From an uncultured Clostridia bacterium (GTDB taxonomy: Bacteria; Bacillota; Clostridia; Christensenellales; CAG-138): a stretch of 10,166 nucleotides of DNA. The position numbers were made by a program, and so were the translations under genes. The notes beneath the pieces are model-generated. The model made no database searches and had not been told where the DNA came from. It saw only the letters and a program-made list of their open reading frames with translations. Shown one piece after another: positions 1 to 6,961 of the stretch. Position 1 is the stretch's first letter. The number at the start of each line of letters is the position of its first letter. The stretch spans positions 1 through 10,166 of the forward strand of contig CALEPU010000293.1 of assembly GCA_937913075.1 (NCBI GenBank), read 5' to 3'.

Positions 1-1
1 A

Positions 2-1009
2 TTTGCCTCCGGCTGCCATAAAAAGCGCCGTGAGACGGGCGATATAGAGGTGGATTACGGCAAGCTCCTTGAAGAGGGCGGCACCGTGATGAACATAAAG
101 TATGAGGACTCCACCCCCATCACCTTCATGTATCCCAACTACTTCACAAGGTCTTCCGATGAGGGGGATTCATTCGTTGCGAAGGGGCCGGATGACAACA
201 GCGTGCTGATGTACAACGTGGGCGAGCTTTCCGAGGGGCGCAGCTATGAGACGATAGCCGCCTACACCGAGGACGAGATAAAGGACTGGGTCACCACCAT
301 ACAGTTGGGGCTCGTATCCTCGCAGGGCGTATCCGATATCGAGTTCAAGAGCTTTGACTTCAAGCCCCTTGACGACCATATCGTTATCGTAATGGACGCC
401 ATTGCCTCATACTCAACGGGGCTTCGTCAATACAACAGCATTGTTGACTACATACTGCCCAACGGCGATATATACACCGTGACCTCGTTTGCACCTGCTT
501 CCGCTGTGGAAAAGTACGGTCCGCTGTTCAGCGACGTTCGCTATAAGGGTCTTGCGCTCGACGAGGCGCTGCCCGAGGAGGACGGCGCCGTATACGGACA
601 GTTTGACAACGGCACCATTGCCTTTGCATATAACGACTGTTTCAGCATTTCCGACAACAACGGCGTACTGCTTTCCATGGTCACCGACAGGCTGGGTCTT
701 TTGACCGGCGGTCCCGGCACGCTTAAAGACGGGCTCTCCTATGATGAGCTTGCCGAAATGCCCAATGGCGAGCTTTTGACCTACCTTGCCGCGCTCACGG
801 GTCTGCCCGCAGAGGACGCCGATTTCGTTGAGGCGAAGGAGGAAGACGGGCTTTTGCGTCTTGAAGCGCACTACACCAACGAGACCATGGTAGGTTCGCT
901 GCTCTATTGCGTCGTTACTCAGTTCATTGAAAAGGACGGCAGCACTTTCCTGCTCTTCGCCTACATGAACGAGCCGGAGCCCATAAAGGATATCGCCTAT
1001 ATCGGCTGA
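2..1009 (+). CDS. Lipoprotein with two similar domains, 5'-truncated by the window edge
   Basis: The reading frame is open from base 2 to the TGA at 1007-1009, so the gene begins upstream of the window. The first residues read FASGC followed by basic residues (HKKRR). This looks like the end of a lipoprotein signal peptide, with the lipidated cysteine at codon 14-16, which would give a mature protein of about 331 residues anchored outside the membrane. The in-frame GTG at 50 lies inside the mature protein and has no good ribosome binding site, so I reject it as the start. The protein appears to contain two similar halves. Each has an aromatic-rich strand (ITFMYPNYF near nt 118-145; IAFAYNDCF near nt 616-642), then a loop, a Ser/Tyr helix start, and a closing strand pair with 'NGDIYTVTSFA' or 'DGSTFLLFAYM'. 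The fold may be PsbP/DcrB-like, but that is a guess. I do not recognise a family or function. Confidence 0.72.
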   Translation, partial: FASGCHKKRRETGDIEVDYGKLLEEGGTVMNIKYEDSTPITFMYPNYFTRSSDEGDSFVAKGPDDNSVLMYNVGELSEGRSYETIAAYTEDEIKDWVTTIQLGLVSSQGVSDIEFKSFDFKPLDDHIVIVMDAIASYSTGLRQYNSIVDYILPNGDIYTVTSFAPASAVEKYGPLFSDVRYKGLALDEALPEEDGAVYGQFDNGTIAFAYNDCFSISDNNGVLLSMVTDRLGLLTGGPGTLKDGLSYDELAEMPNGELLTYLAALTGLPAEDADFVEAKEEDGLLRLEAHYTNETMVGSLLYCVVTQFIEKDGSTFLLFAYMNEPEPIKDIAYIG

Positions 1010-1023
1010 GCGCCTTTTATGCC

Positions 1024-1046
1024 GACGGTCATAACGGCCGTCTTTC
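1024..1046 (+). terminator. Weak possible terminator after the first lipoprotein gene
   Basis: A short inverted repeat pairs GACGG (1024-1028) with CCGTC (1038-1042) around a 9-base loop, followed by TTT and then mixed bases. The stem is short and the T tract poor, so termination would be inefficient at best. I found no convincing promoter between this point and kamA, so read-through from upstream into kamA is possible. Confidence 0.28.
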
Positions 1047-1079
1047 ATCAATTAAGAAAATATAAGGAAGGATATTGAT

Positions 1080-2357
1080 ATGATCACCATTCATGAGAGC
1101 CGCGCCTACGGATTGTTTAAGGATATACCCGACGAGCAGTGGAATGACTGGCATTGGCAGGTGAGGAACCGCATCGAGACTCTCGAAGAGCTCAAAAAGT
1201 ACATCACCCTCACCCCCGAGGAGGAGGACGGCGTGAGGCAGTGCCTCGGCACGCTGCGCATGGCGATAACGCCCTACTACCTCTCCCTCATCAACCCCGA
1301 CGATCCCTACGATCCCATAAGGCGCCAGTGCATCCCCACGGCTGCCGAGCTTTATCAGGCGCCGGAGGATCAGCTCGATCCTCTTCACGAGGATACCGAC
1401 TCCCCCGTTCCCGGGCTTACCCACAGGTACCCCGACCGCGTGCTTTTCCTCATCACCGACCAGTGCTCCATGTACTGCCGCCACTGCACAAGGCGCCGCT
1501 TCGCGGGGCAGACAGACAAGGCGGTACCCGCGGATAAGATCGAGGGCTGCTTGGAGTACATCCGCAATCACACCGAGGTACGCGACGTTTTGCTTTCCGG
1601 CGGTGACGCCCTGATGATCTCCGACGAGCGTTTGGAGTACATCATCTCCGAGCTGCGCAAGATACCCCACGTTGAGATAGTCCGTCTGGGCTCGAGGACG
1701 CCCGTAGTATGCCCGCAGAGGATCACTCCCGAGCTTTGCAATATGCTCAAAAAGTACCATCCCATCTGGGTCAACACCCATTTCAACCATCCCAACGAGA
1801 TCACCGAGGAGTCGAAGGCGGCCTGCGCAAGGCTTGCGGACGCCGGCATCCCCCTCGGCAACCAGACGGTGCTGCTGCATGGCGTGAATGACTGCGTACA
1901 CGTTATGAAGAAGCTCGTGCAGGCGCTGGTATACATCAGGGTGCGTCCCTACTACATCTACGTCTGCGACCTTTCGATGGGTCTTACGCATTTCCGCACA
2001 CCCGTATCAAAGGGCATCGAGATAATCGAGGGGCTCAGGGGTCACACCTCAGGCTATGCCGTGCCCACCTTCGTAGTCGACGCTCCCGGCGGCGGCGGCA
2101 AGACCCCCGTCATGCCCAACTACGTTATCAGCCAGACCCCGAGGAAGACCATTTTGAGGAACTTCGAGGGCGTTATCACCACCTATACCGAGCCCGAGCA
2201 CTACGAGGAGGACTGCCATTGCGAGGAGTGCCGCAAGGCGAGAGCCGAGCGTACGGAGCCCGTTGGCGTCGCCGGTCTCGAGCAGGGCCGCAAGGACGGC
2301 GCGATCTCGCTGGAGCCGAGAGGTCTTGCAAGGCTCGAGAGAGGCAAGAAGCATTAA
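1080..2357 (+). CDS. kamA: L-lysine 2,3-aminomutase (radical SAM, PLP-dependent)
   Basis: This enzyme interconverts L-lysine and L-beta-lysine, the first step of one route of lysine fermentation. It is cytosolic and uses a [4Fe-4S] cluster, S-adenosylmethionine and PLP. The 425-residue product is close to the 416 residues of the Clostridium subterminale enzyme and aligns with it at a constant offset of about +4. The cluster-binding motif is CSMYCRHC (C129, C133, C136) followed by TRRR. The GGGGK motif places the PLP lysine at K341. The two substrate-binding aspartates correspond to D297 (VCDLS) and D334 (VVDAPGG). The structural zinc ligands also appear kept: C272, C379, C381 and C384. The start ATG is supported by AAGGAAGG about 7 bases upstream and by the N-terminus. 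kamD follows 221 bp later in the same direction. A beta-lysine (antibiotic-type) or EF-P-type (EpmB) role is less likely given the length, the C-terminal region and the KamDE neighbours. Confidence 0.97.
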   Translation: MITIHESRAYGLFKDIPDEQWNDWHWQVRNRIETLEELKKYITLTPEEEDGVRQCLGTLRMAITPYYLSLINPDDPYDPIRRQCIPTAAELYQAPEDQLDPLHEDTDSPVPGLTHRYPDRVLFLITDQCSMYCRHCTRRRFAGQTDKAVPADKIEGCLEYIRNHTEVRDVLLSGGDALMISDERLEYIISELRKIPHVEIVRLGSRTPVVCPQRITPELCNMLKKYHPIWVNTHFNHPNEITEESKAACARLADAGIPLGNQTVLLHGVNDCVHVMKKLVQALVYIRVRPYYIYVCDLSMGLTHFRTPVSKGIEIIEGLRGHTSGYAVPTFVVDAPGGGGKTPVMPNYVISQTPRKTILRNFEGVITTYTEPEHYEEDCHCEECRKARAERTEPVGVAGLEQGRKDGAISLEPRGLARLERGKKH

Positions 2358-2361
2358 GCTT

Positions 2362-2389
2362 TCGAAAAAGTCCGTACGGACTTTTTCGA
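2362..2389. repeat. Perfect 28-bp palindrome, terminator-like
   Basis: The 28 bases are exactly self-complementary, centred on GTAC at 2374-2377. The arms are TCGAAAAAGTCC and GGACTTTTTCGA. As RNA this folds into a hairpin whose 3' arm carries a run of five U, with an A run on the 5' arm, so it could act as a terminator in either direction. It begins only 4 bases after the kamA stop. The U run lies within the stem rather than after it, so termination strength is uncertain. Because kamD continues the pathway, partial termination or an RNA-stabilising 3' end for kamA are the likeliest roles. It could also be a dispersed intergenic repeat. Confidence 0.75.
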
Positions 2390-2396
2390 GGCTGCA

Positions 2397-2447
2397 TTTT
2401 TGAACTGTTCGTTTTGAAAGAATTCAAAACGAACGGTCATTCAAAAA
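2397..2447. repeat. Long AT-rich hairpin in the kamA-kamD spacer
   Basis: An inner 12-bp perfect stem pairs GTTCGTTTTGAA (2407-2418) with its complement (2423-2434) around the 4-base loop AGAA. It extends outward through C2405-G2436 and a T-G wobble. After a 3-base bulge (TCA, 2437-2439) an 8-bp stem pairs TTTTTGAA (2397-2404) with TTCAAAAA (2440-2447). This gives more than 20 base pairs in about 50 nt. The length and symmetry resemble a miniature inverted-repeat or REP-like element, but no target-site duplication is evident. Confidence 0.7.
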
Positions 2448-2451
2448 TAAA

Positions 2452-2478
2452 GGAACCAATTGCTAACGCAACTGTTCC
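2452..2478. repeat. Third hairpin of the kamA-kamD spacer
   Basis: GGAAC (2452-2456) pairs with GTTCC (2474-2478). Inside it TTGC (2460-2463) pairs with GCAA (2468-2471) around the loop TAAC, with a small internal loop between the two stems. It is weaker than its neighbours but continues the unbroken series of hairpins in this spacer. Confidence 0.5.
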
Positions 2479-2494
2479 GCCTCCGCCGTACACG

Positions 2495-2507
2495 CCGCCG
2501 TCGGCGG
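2495..2507. repeat. Small GC-rich hairpin in the kamA-kamD spacer
   Basis: CCGCC (2495-2499) pairs with GGCGG (2503-2507) around a 3-base loop. It is short and sits in a CCG-rich patch, so it may partly reflect composition. It is noted because it is the fourth consecutive self-complementary element between kamA and kamD. Confidence 0.4.
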
Positions 2508-2513
2508 TCAACA

Positions 2514-2538
2514 TGCGGCAGGGGCTGCAGCCCCCGCA
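2514..2538. repeat. GC-rich hairpin upstream of kamD
   Basis: A 14-base perfect palindrome, GGGGCTGCAGCCCC (2521-2534), is flanked by TGCG (2514-2517) and CGCA (2535-2538), which extend the stem across a small bulge. There is no T tract after it, so it is not an intrinsic terminator. It ends about 30 bases before the kamD ribosome binding site. Its role is unknown: possibly an mRNA processing or stability element, or the end of a dispersed repeat. Confidence 0.55.
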
Positions 2539-2578
2539 CCCCCATGAAAAAGCAAGTATTCGGACTGAGGAGTACTAT

Positions 2579-4132
2579 ATGACTGAAAAACTCAGACTCA
2601 ACCAAGAAAACGTCGATAAGGCGCGCGCCTCCGCAAAGCGTATTGCGGAGGACGTGCAGTCTTTCATCGACCTTCACACTACCGTCACCGTGGAGCGTAC
2701 CGTCTGCCGTTTATTGGGCATTGACGGCATAAACGCGCTCGACGTGCCTCTGCCCAACGTGGTAGTGGATCATATCACCGAGAAAGGTCTGCTCTCCGTC
2801 GGAGCCGCCTATCTTATCGGCAGCGCGATGGTCGCAACGGGCAAGACCCCTCAGGAGATCGCCGAGGCGATCGACGCGGGCGAAACGGATCTTTCCTCCC
2901 TCCCCCCCGCCTCCATAGAGGCGATAAGGGCGGCCATAATGCCCGTTGCGGAGGCTACGGTCCGCCGCATCTCGGGGAACGTTGCGCAGCGTAACGAGTA
3001 CCTTAACGAATACGGTGACAAGACCGACCCCTACCTCTACGTCATAGTCGCCACAGGCAACATTTATGAGGATATCACGCAGGCGAAGGCGGCTGCCAAG
3101 CAGGGCGCGGATATCATCGCCGTAATAAGGACTACGGGACAGAGCCTTTTGGACTACGTTCCCTACGGCGCTACGACCGAGGGCTTCGGCGGCACCTACG
3201 CCACTCAGGAGAACTTCCGTCTTATGCGCGCAGCGTTGGACGAGGTGGGCGCTGAGGAGCACCGCTATATCAGGCTGTGCAACTACTGCTCCGGTCTTTG
3301 TATGCCGGAAATAGCGGCTATGGGCGCTTTGGAGCGCCTTGACGTAATGCTGAATGACGCGCTTTACGGCATACTCTTCCGCGATATCAACCCGCAGAGG
3401 ACCATAATCGACCAGTACATGAGCCGAGTTATCAACAGCTTTGCCGGCGTTATAATCAACACGGGCGAGGACAACTACCTCACCACGGCGGACGCCGTTG
3501 AGGAGGCGCACACGGTGCTGGCTTCGCAGTTTTTGAACGAGCAGTTTGCCTTGCAGGCGGGTCTGCCCGAGGAGCAGCAGGGCTTGGGTCATGCCTTTGA
3601 GATAGACCCGGACGTGCCTAACGGCTTCCTTTACGAGCTTGCACAGGCGCAGATGGCCAGGCAGATCTTCCCCAAGGCGCCCTTGAAGTATATGCCGCCG
3701 ACCAAGTTTATGACGGGCAACATATTCCGCGGGCACGTGCAGGATGCGCTGTTCAACATAGTCACCATCTTAACGGGGCAGAAGCTGCATTTGCTGGGCA
3801 TGCTTACGGAGGCCATCCACACCCCGTTCATGAGCGACCGTGCGCTTTCCATCGAAAACGCGCAGTACATTTTCCGCACGATGCACGACCTCGGGGACGA
3901 CATTCAGTTCAAAGAGGGCGGCATTATGGAAACGAGGGCGAACGAGGTGCTTCAAAAGGCGACTGACCTTCTGGGCGAAATAGAGCGCATAGGGCTCTTT
4001 GCCACTCTTGAGAGGGGCATATTTGCAGACATCAAGCGCTCGCGCGACGGCGGCAAGGGGCTTGCCGGCGTTACACAGAAGGACGCTTTATACTTCAACC
4101 CCTTCATTGAGCTTATGAAAAGGAGCTTGTAA
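2579..4132 (+). CDS. kamD: Lysine 5,6-aminomutase, alpha (large) subunit
   Basis: With KamE this adenosylcobalamin- and PLP-dependent enzyme moves the terminal amino group of D-lysine or L-beta-lysine to the neighbouring carbon. With KamA upstream, the expected product is 3,5-diaminohexanoate. The protein starts MTEKLRLNQENV and has 517 residues, close to the roughly 516 of the Acetoanaerobium (Clostridium) sticklandii subunit. The body is the TIM-barrel domain of the lysine aminomutase alpha family. Recognisable segments include RTTGQSLLDYVPYG from residue 184, followed by the Gly-rich GFGGTYATQENF, and later KYMPPTKFMTGN. The start at 2579 is chosen because AGGAG sits at 2568-2572 with 6-base spacing and because the N-terminus and length fit. 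The frame stays open upstream to 2219, but that part overlaps kamA and translates the spacer hairpins, so it is not coding. The stop is 3 bases before kamE, which implies translational coupling. Confidence 0.96.
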   Translation: MTEKLRLNQENVDKARASAKRIAEDVQSFIDLHTTVTVERTVCRLLGIDGINALDVPLPNVVVDHITEKGLLSVGAAYLIGSAMVATGKTPQEIAEAIDAGETDLSSLPPASIEAIRAAIMPVAEATVRRISGNVAQRNEYLNEYGDKTDPYLYVIVATGNIYEDITQAKAAAKQGADIIAVIRTTGQSLLDYVPYGATTEGFGGTYATQENFRLMRAALDEVGAEEHRYIRLCNYCSGLCMPEIAAMGALERLDVMLNDALYGILFRDINPQRTIIDQYMSRVINSFAGVIINTGEDNYLTTADAVEEAHTVLASQFLNEQFALQAGLPEEQQGLGHAFEIDPDVPNGFLYELAQAQMARQIFPKAPLKYMPPTKFMTGNIFRGHVQDALFNIVTILTGQKLHLLGMLTEAIHTPFMSDRALSIENAQYIFRTMHDLGDDIQFKEGGIMETRANEVLQKATDLLGEIERIGLFATLERGIFADIKRSRDGGKGLAGVTQKDALYFNPFIELMKRSL

Positions 4133-4135
4133 AGT

Positions 4136-4924
4136 ATGAGCAGCGGATTATACAATACGCATAAAGCGGATTTTGACACGCATTTCGACCCGACGCGGGT
4201 CAAGGCATACGGCGACACGATGAACGACGGTAAGGTGCAGTTTTCCTTCACCCTGCCCGTTAAGAATGACGAGCGCGGCATGGAATGTGCGCGTCAGCTC
4301 GTTCGCAAGATGGGCGTTGACGAGCCCAACGTCGCCTGCGCGAAGACGCTCGACAAGGAGTTCACCTTCTACGTGGTATACGGCTCCGTTGCTCACACCG
4401 TCGACTACGAGAACATTCACGTTCAGGTGGTCGAGTCGGAGACCATGAGCATGGAGGAGACGAACGACTACATAAGGGAGCATTTCGGCAGAAAGATCAT
4501 CATGGTAGGCGCCTCCACCGGCACCGACGCTCACACCGTGGGCATTGACGCTATTATGAACCGCAAGGGCTTTGCGGGGCATTATGGGTTGGAGCGCTAC
4601 GAGATGATCGAGGCTTATAACTGGGGCGCGCAGATCCCTAATGAGGAGTTCGTGCAGAAGGCGCTGGAGGTCAACGCCGACGTGCTGCTTGTTTCGCAGA
4701 CCGTCACGCAGAAGGACATCCACATACAGAACCTCACCGAGCTGGTCGAATACCTCGAAGCGGAGGGTCTGCGCGACAGGTTCATACTCTGCTGCGGCGG
4801 CGCGCGTATTACCCACGAGCTCGCGAAGGAGCTTGGCTACGACGCGGGCTTCGGCGCAGGCACCTATGCCGACGACGTCGCCTCATTCGCCGTTACCGAG
4901 ATGGTAAAGCGCGGTAAGAAATAA
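4136..4924 (+). CDS. kamE: Lysine 5,6-aminomutase, beta (cobalamin-binding) subunit
   Basis: This is the small subunit of lysine 5,6-aminomutase. It carries the Rossmann-type B12 domain and the lysine that tethers PLP. Its 262 residues match the family length. The N-terminal part (about 1-100) is the dimerisation domain. The B12 domain begins near IIMVGASTGTDAHTVG and has the D-x-H-x-x-G motif with D131, H133 and G136; H133 is the cobalt ligand position. K144 in NRKGFAGHYG is the PLP lysine; both positions equal those of the A. sticklandii subunit. The C-terminus closes the Rossmann fold with FILCCGGARI and GFGAGTYADD. AGGAG at 4121-4125, inside the end of kamD, supports the ATG at 4136. A terminator follows at once, so kamE is the last gene of this block, and the downstream fermentation genes are not adjacent. 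Confidence 0.97.
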   Translation: MSSGLYNTHKADFDTHFDPTRVKAYGDTMNDGKVQFSFTLPVKNDERGMECARQLVRKMGVDEPNVACAKTLDKEFTFYVVYGSVAHTVDYENIHVQVVESETMSMEETNDYIREHFGRKIIMVGASTGTDAHTVGIDAIMNRKGFAGHYGLERYEMIEAYNWGAQIPNEEFVQKALEVNADVLLVSQTVTQKDIHIQNLTELVEYLEAEGLRDRFILCCGGARITHELAKELGYDAGFGAGTYADDVASFAVTEMVKRGKK

Positions 4925-4940
4925 GAAACCGATAATGTTT

Positions 4941-4969
4941 AAGGGCGGCTTAAAACGGCTGCCCTTTTT
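4941..4969 (+). terminator. Rho-independent terminator after kamE
   Basis: AAGGGCGGC (4941-4949) pairs with GCTGCCCTT (4958-4966), with one G-T wobble and an 8-base loop, followed by a run of T to 4969. This ends the kam block. The next gene's ribosome binding site begins only about 14 bases later and I see no promoter between them. The lipoprotein gene may therefore depend on read-through of this stem or on a promoter inside kamE. Confidence 0.85.
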
Positions 4970-4994
4970 CAAAAAACGATCACAGGAGGGCAAT

Positions 4995-6926
4995 ATGAAA
5001 AGGACTTTTGCTTTTCTCATCTGCATTTTGATGGCGGTCTCGATAATGGGCTGCACCGGCGCGGGGCAAACGCCCAATGAGACGGACTCGCCCGAAGCTC
5101 TTCTGACAGACGGGCCGACTGAGGCTGCGACCGATGCACCCACCGAGGAGCCTGCCGAAGCGCCGACAGAGGCCCCCGTACACGAGGGTCTGCTGTATAA
5201 AAACTCGCTCGATATGGATTTAAGCTTTCAGCTTCTCTCCTACCGGTCGGGTTATATGAGCGAATATGCCGACCATGATCCCTTGGACGTGCCTGCGGGA
5301 GGCGTTGGCGAAGCGGATTTCTTCCGCCCTGTTTACGATTATCAAAAGCGCTGCAGCATAGCCGCTTATGACGAGGGCGGGCAATATTACTACGTTTACG
5401 ATATTACTCTTGACAATCATGACGTTGTGGAGCTGCGTGCCGAGGGCGAGGGCTATGTCTTCGAGGTCGTTCATGACGGTGCTTCGAGCGTTTATCCCGC
5501 CTGTGCATTCGTTGACAGCGAGCCTGACGGCGAGGCGGACGAGCACATACTCTCCGTCAACGTAGTTTCCGCCGCAGGGCAGCAGGCAGGCGACCGCTTG
5601 ATGACCGGCGGATGGGAATACGCATGGGTAACCTATCAGTACACAGAGCTTACTCCCGAATGCGCCGCGGAATATCCCAAGCTTGCGAAAGCGATTGCCA
5701 ATGACAGCGACAACCTTTACTACGAGCTTATATTCCGCTACCACTCCCTCTGTGCAAGCATTCAGCATTCCACGACTCAAGTCGACAGGGGAAGTCTCGT
5801 GCAGGAGGCTTTCGTCCGCCGCGCCGACGACAAGGTATACAGCGTGCTGTATCGCTTTGCCGAGACCGCATTATCAACGCAGGTGCTTTGGAGCTCCTGC
5901 TGCTTTGACAGCCAAACCGGCGAGGCGATTGCGCTTACCGATATAGTCACCGACGTGACCGCTTTTACCGAAGCGGTGAACGAAAAGCTGGCGCGGCTCG
6001 GTACGGAAGCACGCGCCGAGGAGCAGTATTGGACTCAGTTGGACTATGTGGATCGCCCTGTATGGACTCTCGACCGCTGCGGCGTATCCGTATTCCTTTA
6101 CGACGGCAGGGAGGGCGTGAGCTGCTGTCTGCCCTTTGCCGAATACTCCGAGCTTTTCCGCGAGGAGTACAAGCCCGAAAACGAGGACTATACCATGTAT
6201 TTCCCCATAGGCACCAAGACCTGCTTCGAGGCGGAGGGGAGCCTTGGCGAGCTGCTTTTGAAAGCGGTGAAAGCGGCGCCATCGCATATCAGAGCAGAAT
6301 ACAACGGCGAGGAATACGATTTCGAGCAGATCGAGATCGGCGCACACACCCCTCTGTACTTCGTCACCCATGTCTGCGGCATGGACTTCATACACGTATT
6401 CGGCGCAAACGATGAATGCGACTCGCTTTGCACGATAGCCGTGCAGAACGGCAGGCTCTACTATATGGGGCAGATTGCCTGCTCGCAGGTCATGACCCCG
6501 AGCGTTTCAAAATATGACGTTAACATCTGGAATACTCTGCTCGTGACCGACCCGGGATATTTTGCCATCGAATACCGGACGGACGCCGTCGGTACCGCCT
6601 TCGGACGCTGCCCCACGGCTTTCGGCGGCAGCGGGCTCGCTCACAGGCTCAGCGATATCTTCACCTTTGACGTCAAGCTGAGGCTGAAGCAGGATATGGA
6701 CGCCGACGTTGTGGACGAGGAGGGCAATATCATAGGAAGCATCAGCCTTAAAAAGGGCGATGAGGTGACCTATTACCGCATAGACTATAACGGAACCTAT
6801 GCAGATTTCATTACCTCCGACGGCAGTATCGCAAGGATGAAGCTGGTCGTTGACTGGAACGAGGGCGAGCCCACGGCTAACGGCATCCCCATGAGCGAGC
6901 TGTTTGAAAACATCTATTGGGTGTGA
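4995..6926 (+). CDS. Large lipoprotein with DUF3298-like region and SH3-like C-terminus
   Basis: The product has 643 residues. A signal peptide (MKRTF then a hydrophobic core) ends in IMGC, placing the lipidated cysteine at C20. Residues about 38-61 form a Thr/Pro/Glu/Ala-rich linker (TEAPTEAP-like), typical of surface lipoproteins. The middle, about residues 250-395, resembles the DUF3298/RsiV-type extracellular domain: a strand ending VLYRFAE, then 'FDSQTGEAIALTDIVTD', an AFTEAVNEKL helix, and the closing 'FAEYSELFREEY'. In RsiV that domain binds lysozyme, but there is no anti-sigma segment or sigma-factor gene here. About residues 560-620 look like a bacterial SH3 barrel ('DADVVDEEGNIIGSISLKKGDEVTYYRID'). 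The ATG at 4995 is chosen because AGGAGGG lies just upstream and it opens a proper signal peptide; the frame upstream to 4935 runs through the terminator. Ligand and function are unknown. Confidence 0.82.
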   Translation: MKRTFAFLICILMAVSIMGCTGAGQTPNETDSPEALLTDGPTEAATDAPTEEPAEAPTEAPVHEGLLYKNSLDMDLSFQLLSYRSGYMSEYADHDPLDVPAGGVGEADFFRPVYDYQKRCSIAAYDEGGQYYYVYDITLDNHDVVELRAEGEGYVFEVVHDGASSVYPACAFVDSEPDGEADEHILSVNVVSAAGQQAGDRLMTGGWEYAWVTYQYTELTPECAAEYPKLAKAIANDSDNLYYELIFRYHSLCASIQHSTTQVDRGSLVQEAFVRRADDKVYSVLYRFAETALSTQVLWSSCCFDSQTGEAIALTDIVTDVTAFTEAVNEKLARLGTEARAEEQYWTQLDYVDRPVWTLDRCGVSVFLYDGREGVSCCLPFAEYSELFREEYKPENEDYTMYFPIGTKTCFEAEGSLGELLLKAVKAAPSHIRAEYNGEEYDFEQIEIGAHTPLYFVTHVCGMDFIHVFGANDECDSLCTIAVQNGRLYYMGQIACSQVMTPSVSKYDVNIWNTLLVTDPGYFAIEYRTDAVGTAFGRCPTAFGGSGLAHRLSDIFTFDVKLRLKQDMDADVVDEEGNIIGSISLKKGDEVTYYRIDYNGTYADFITSDGSIARMKLVVDWNEGEPTANGIPMSELFENIYWV

Positions 6927-6932
6927 TATAAT
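6904..6932 (+). promoter_or_regulatory. Near-consensus extended -10 promoter for the 110-residue protein gene
   Basis: TTGAAA (6904-6909) and TATAAT (6927-6932) are separated by exactly 17 bases, and TGA directly precedes the -10, giving the extended form TGnTATAAT. The -10 is perfect and the -35 matches 5 of 6 bases. The elements overlap the last codons and stop of the preceding lipoprotein gene. Transcription would start near 6939, leaving a leader of about 20 bases with AAGGAGGG at 6947-6954 before the ATG at 6962. Confidence 0.75.
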
Positions 6933-6961
6933 ACCTTCGTCACAAAAAGGAGGGCGAAACA

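Noticed and set aside
1061..1066. TATAAG as a -10 box for kamA
   Set aside because: It runs into the Shine-Dalgarno and no -35-like hexamer lies 16-18 bases upstream, so a start there would leave almost no leader.
1029..1991. Long minus-strand open frame opposite kamA, and similar ones opposite kamD, kamE and telA
   Set aside because: These are antisense shadows of strongly supported + strand genes, produced by codon bias in GC-rich coding sequence. They have no recognisable domains.
2362..2545. CRISPR-like repeats in the kamA-kamD spacer
   Set aside because: The elements are different palindromes, not direct copies of one repeat separated by unique spacers, and no cas gene is present.
2219..2578. 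In-frame upstream extension of kamD reaching back into kamA
   Set aside because: It overlaps the kamA 3' end, translates the spacer hairpins, and lacks family similarity. The ATG at 2579 has AGGAG at the right spacing and gives the normal 517-residue length.
2358..2578. Cobalamin or lysine riboswitch upstream of kamD
   Set aside because: I looked for the B12 box and the L-box core and saw neither. The region is a row of simple hairpins.
4935..4994. ATG at 4935 as start of the large lipoprotein
   Set aside because: It would place the kamE terminator inside the coding region and put extra basic and hydrophobic residues before the signal peptide. The ATG at 4995 has AGGAGGG and a proper lipoprotein signal.
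5133..5180. Short tandem repeat in the linker of the large lipoprotein
   Set aside because: The Thr/Pro/Glu/Ala-rich codons give an imperfect low-complexity stretch typical of surface linkers, not a clean nucleotide repeat array.
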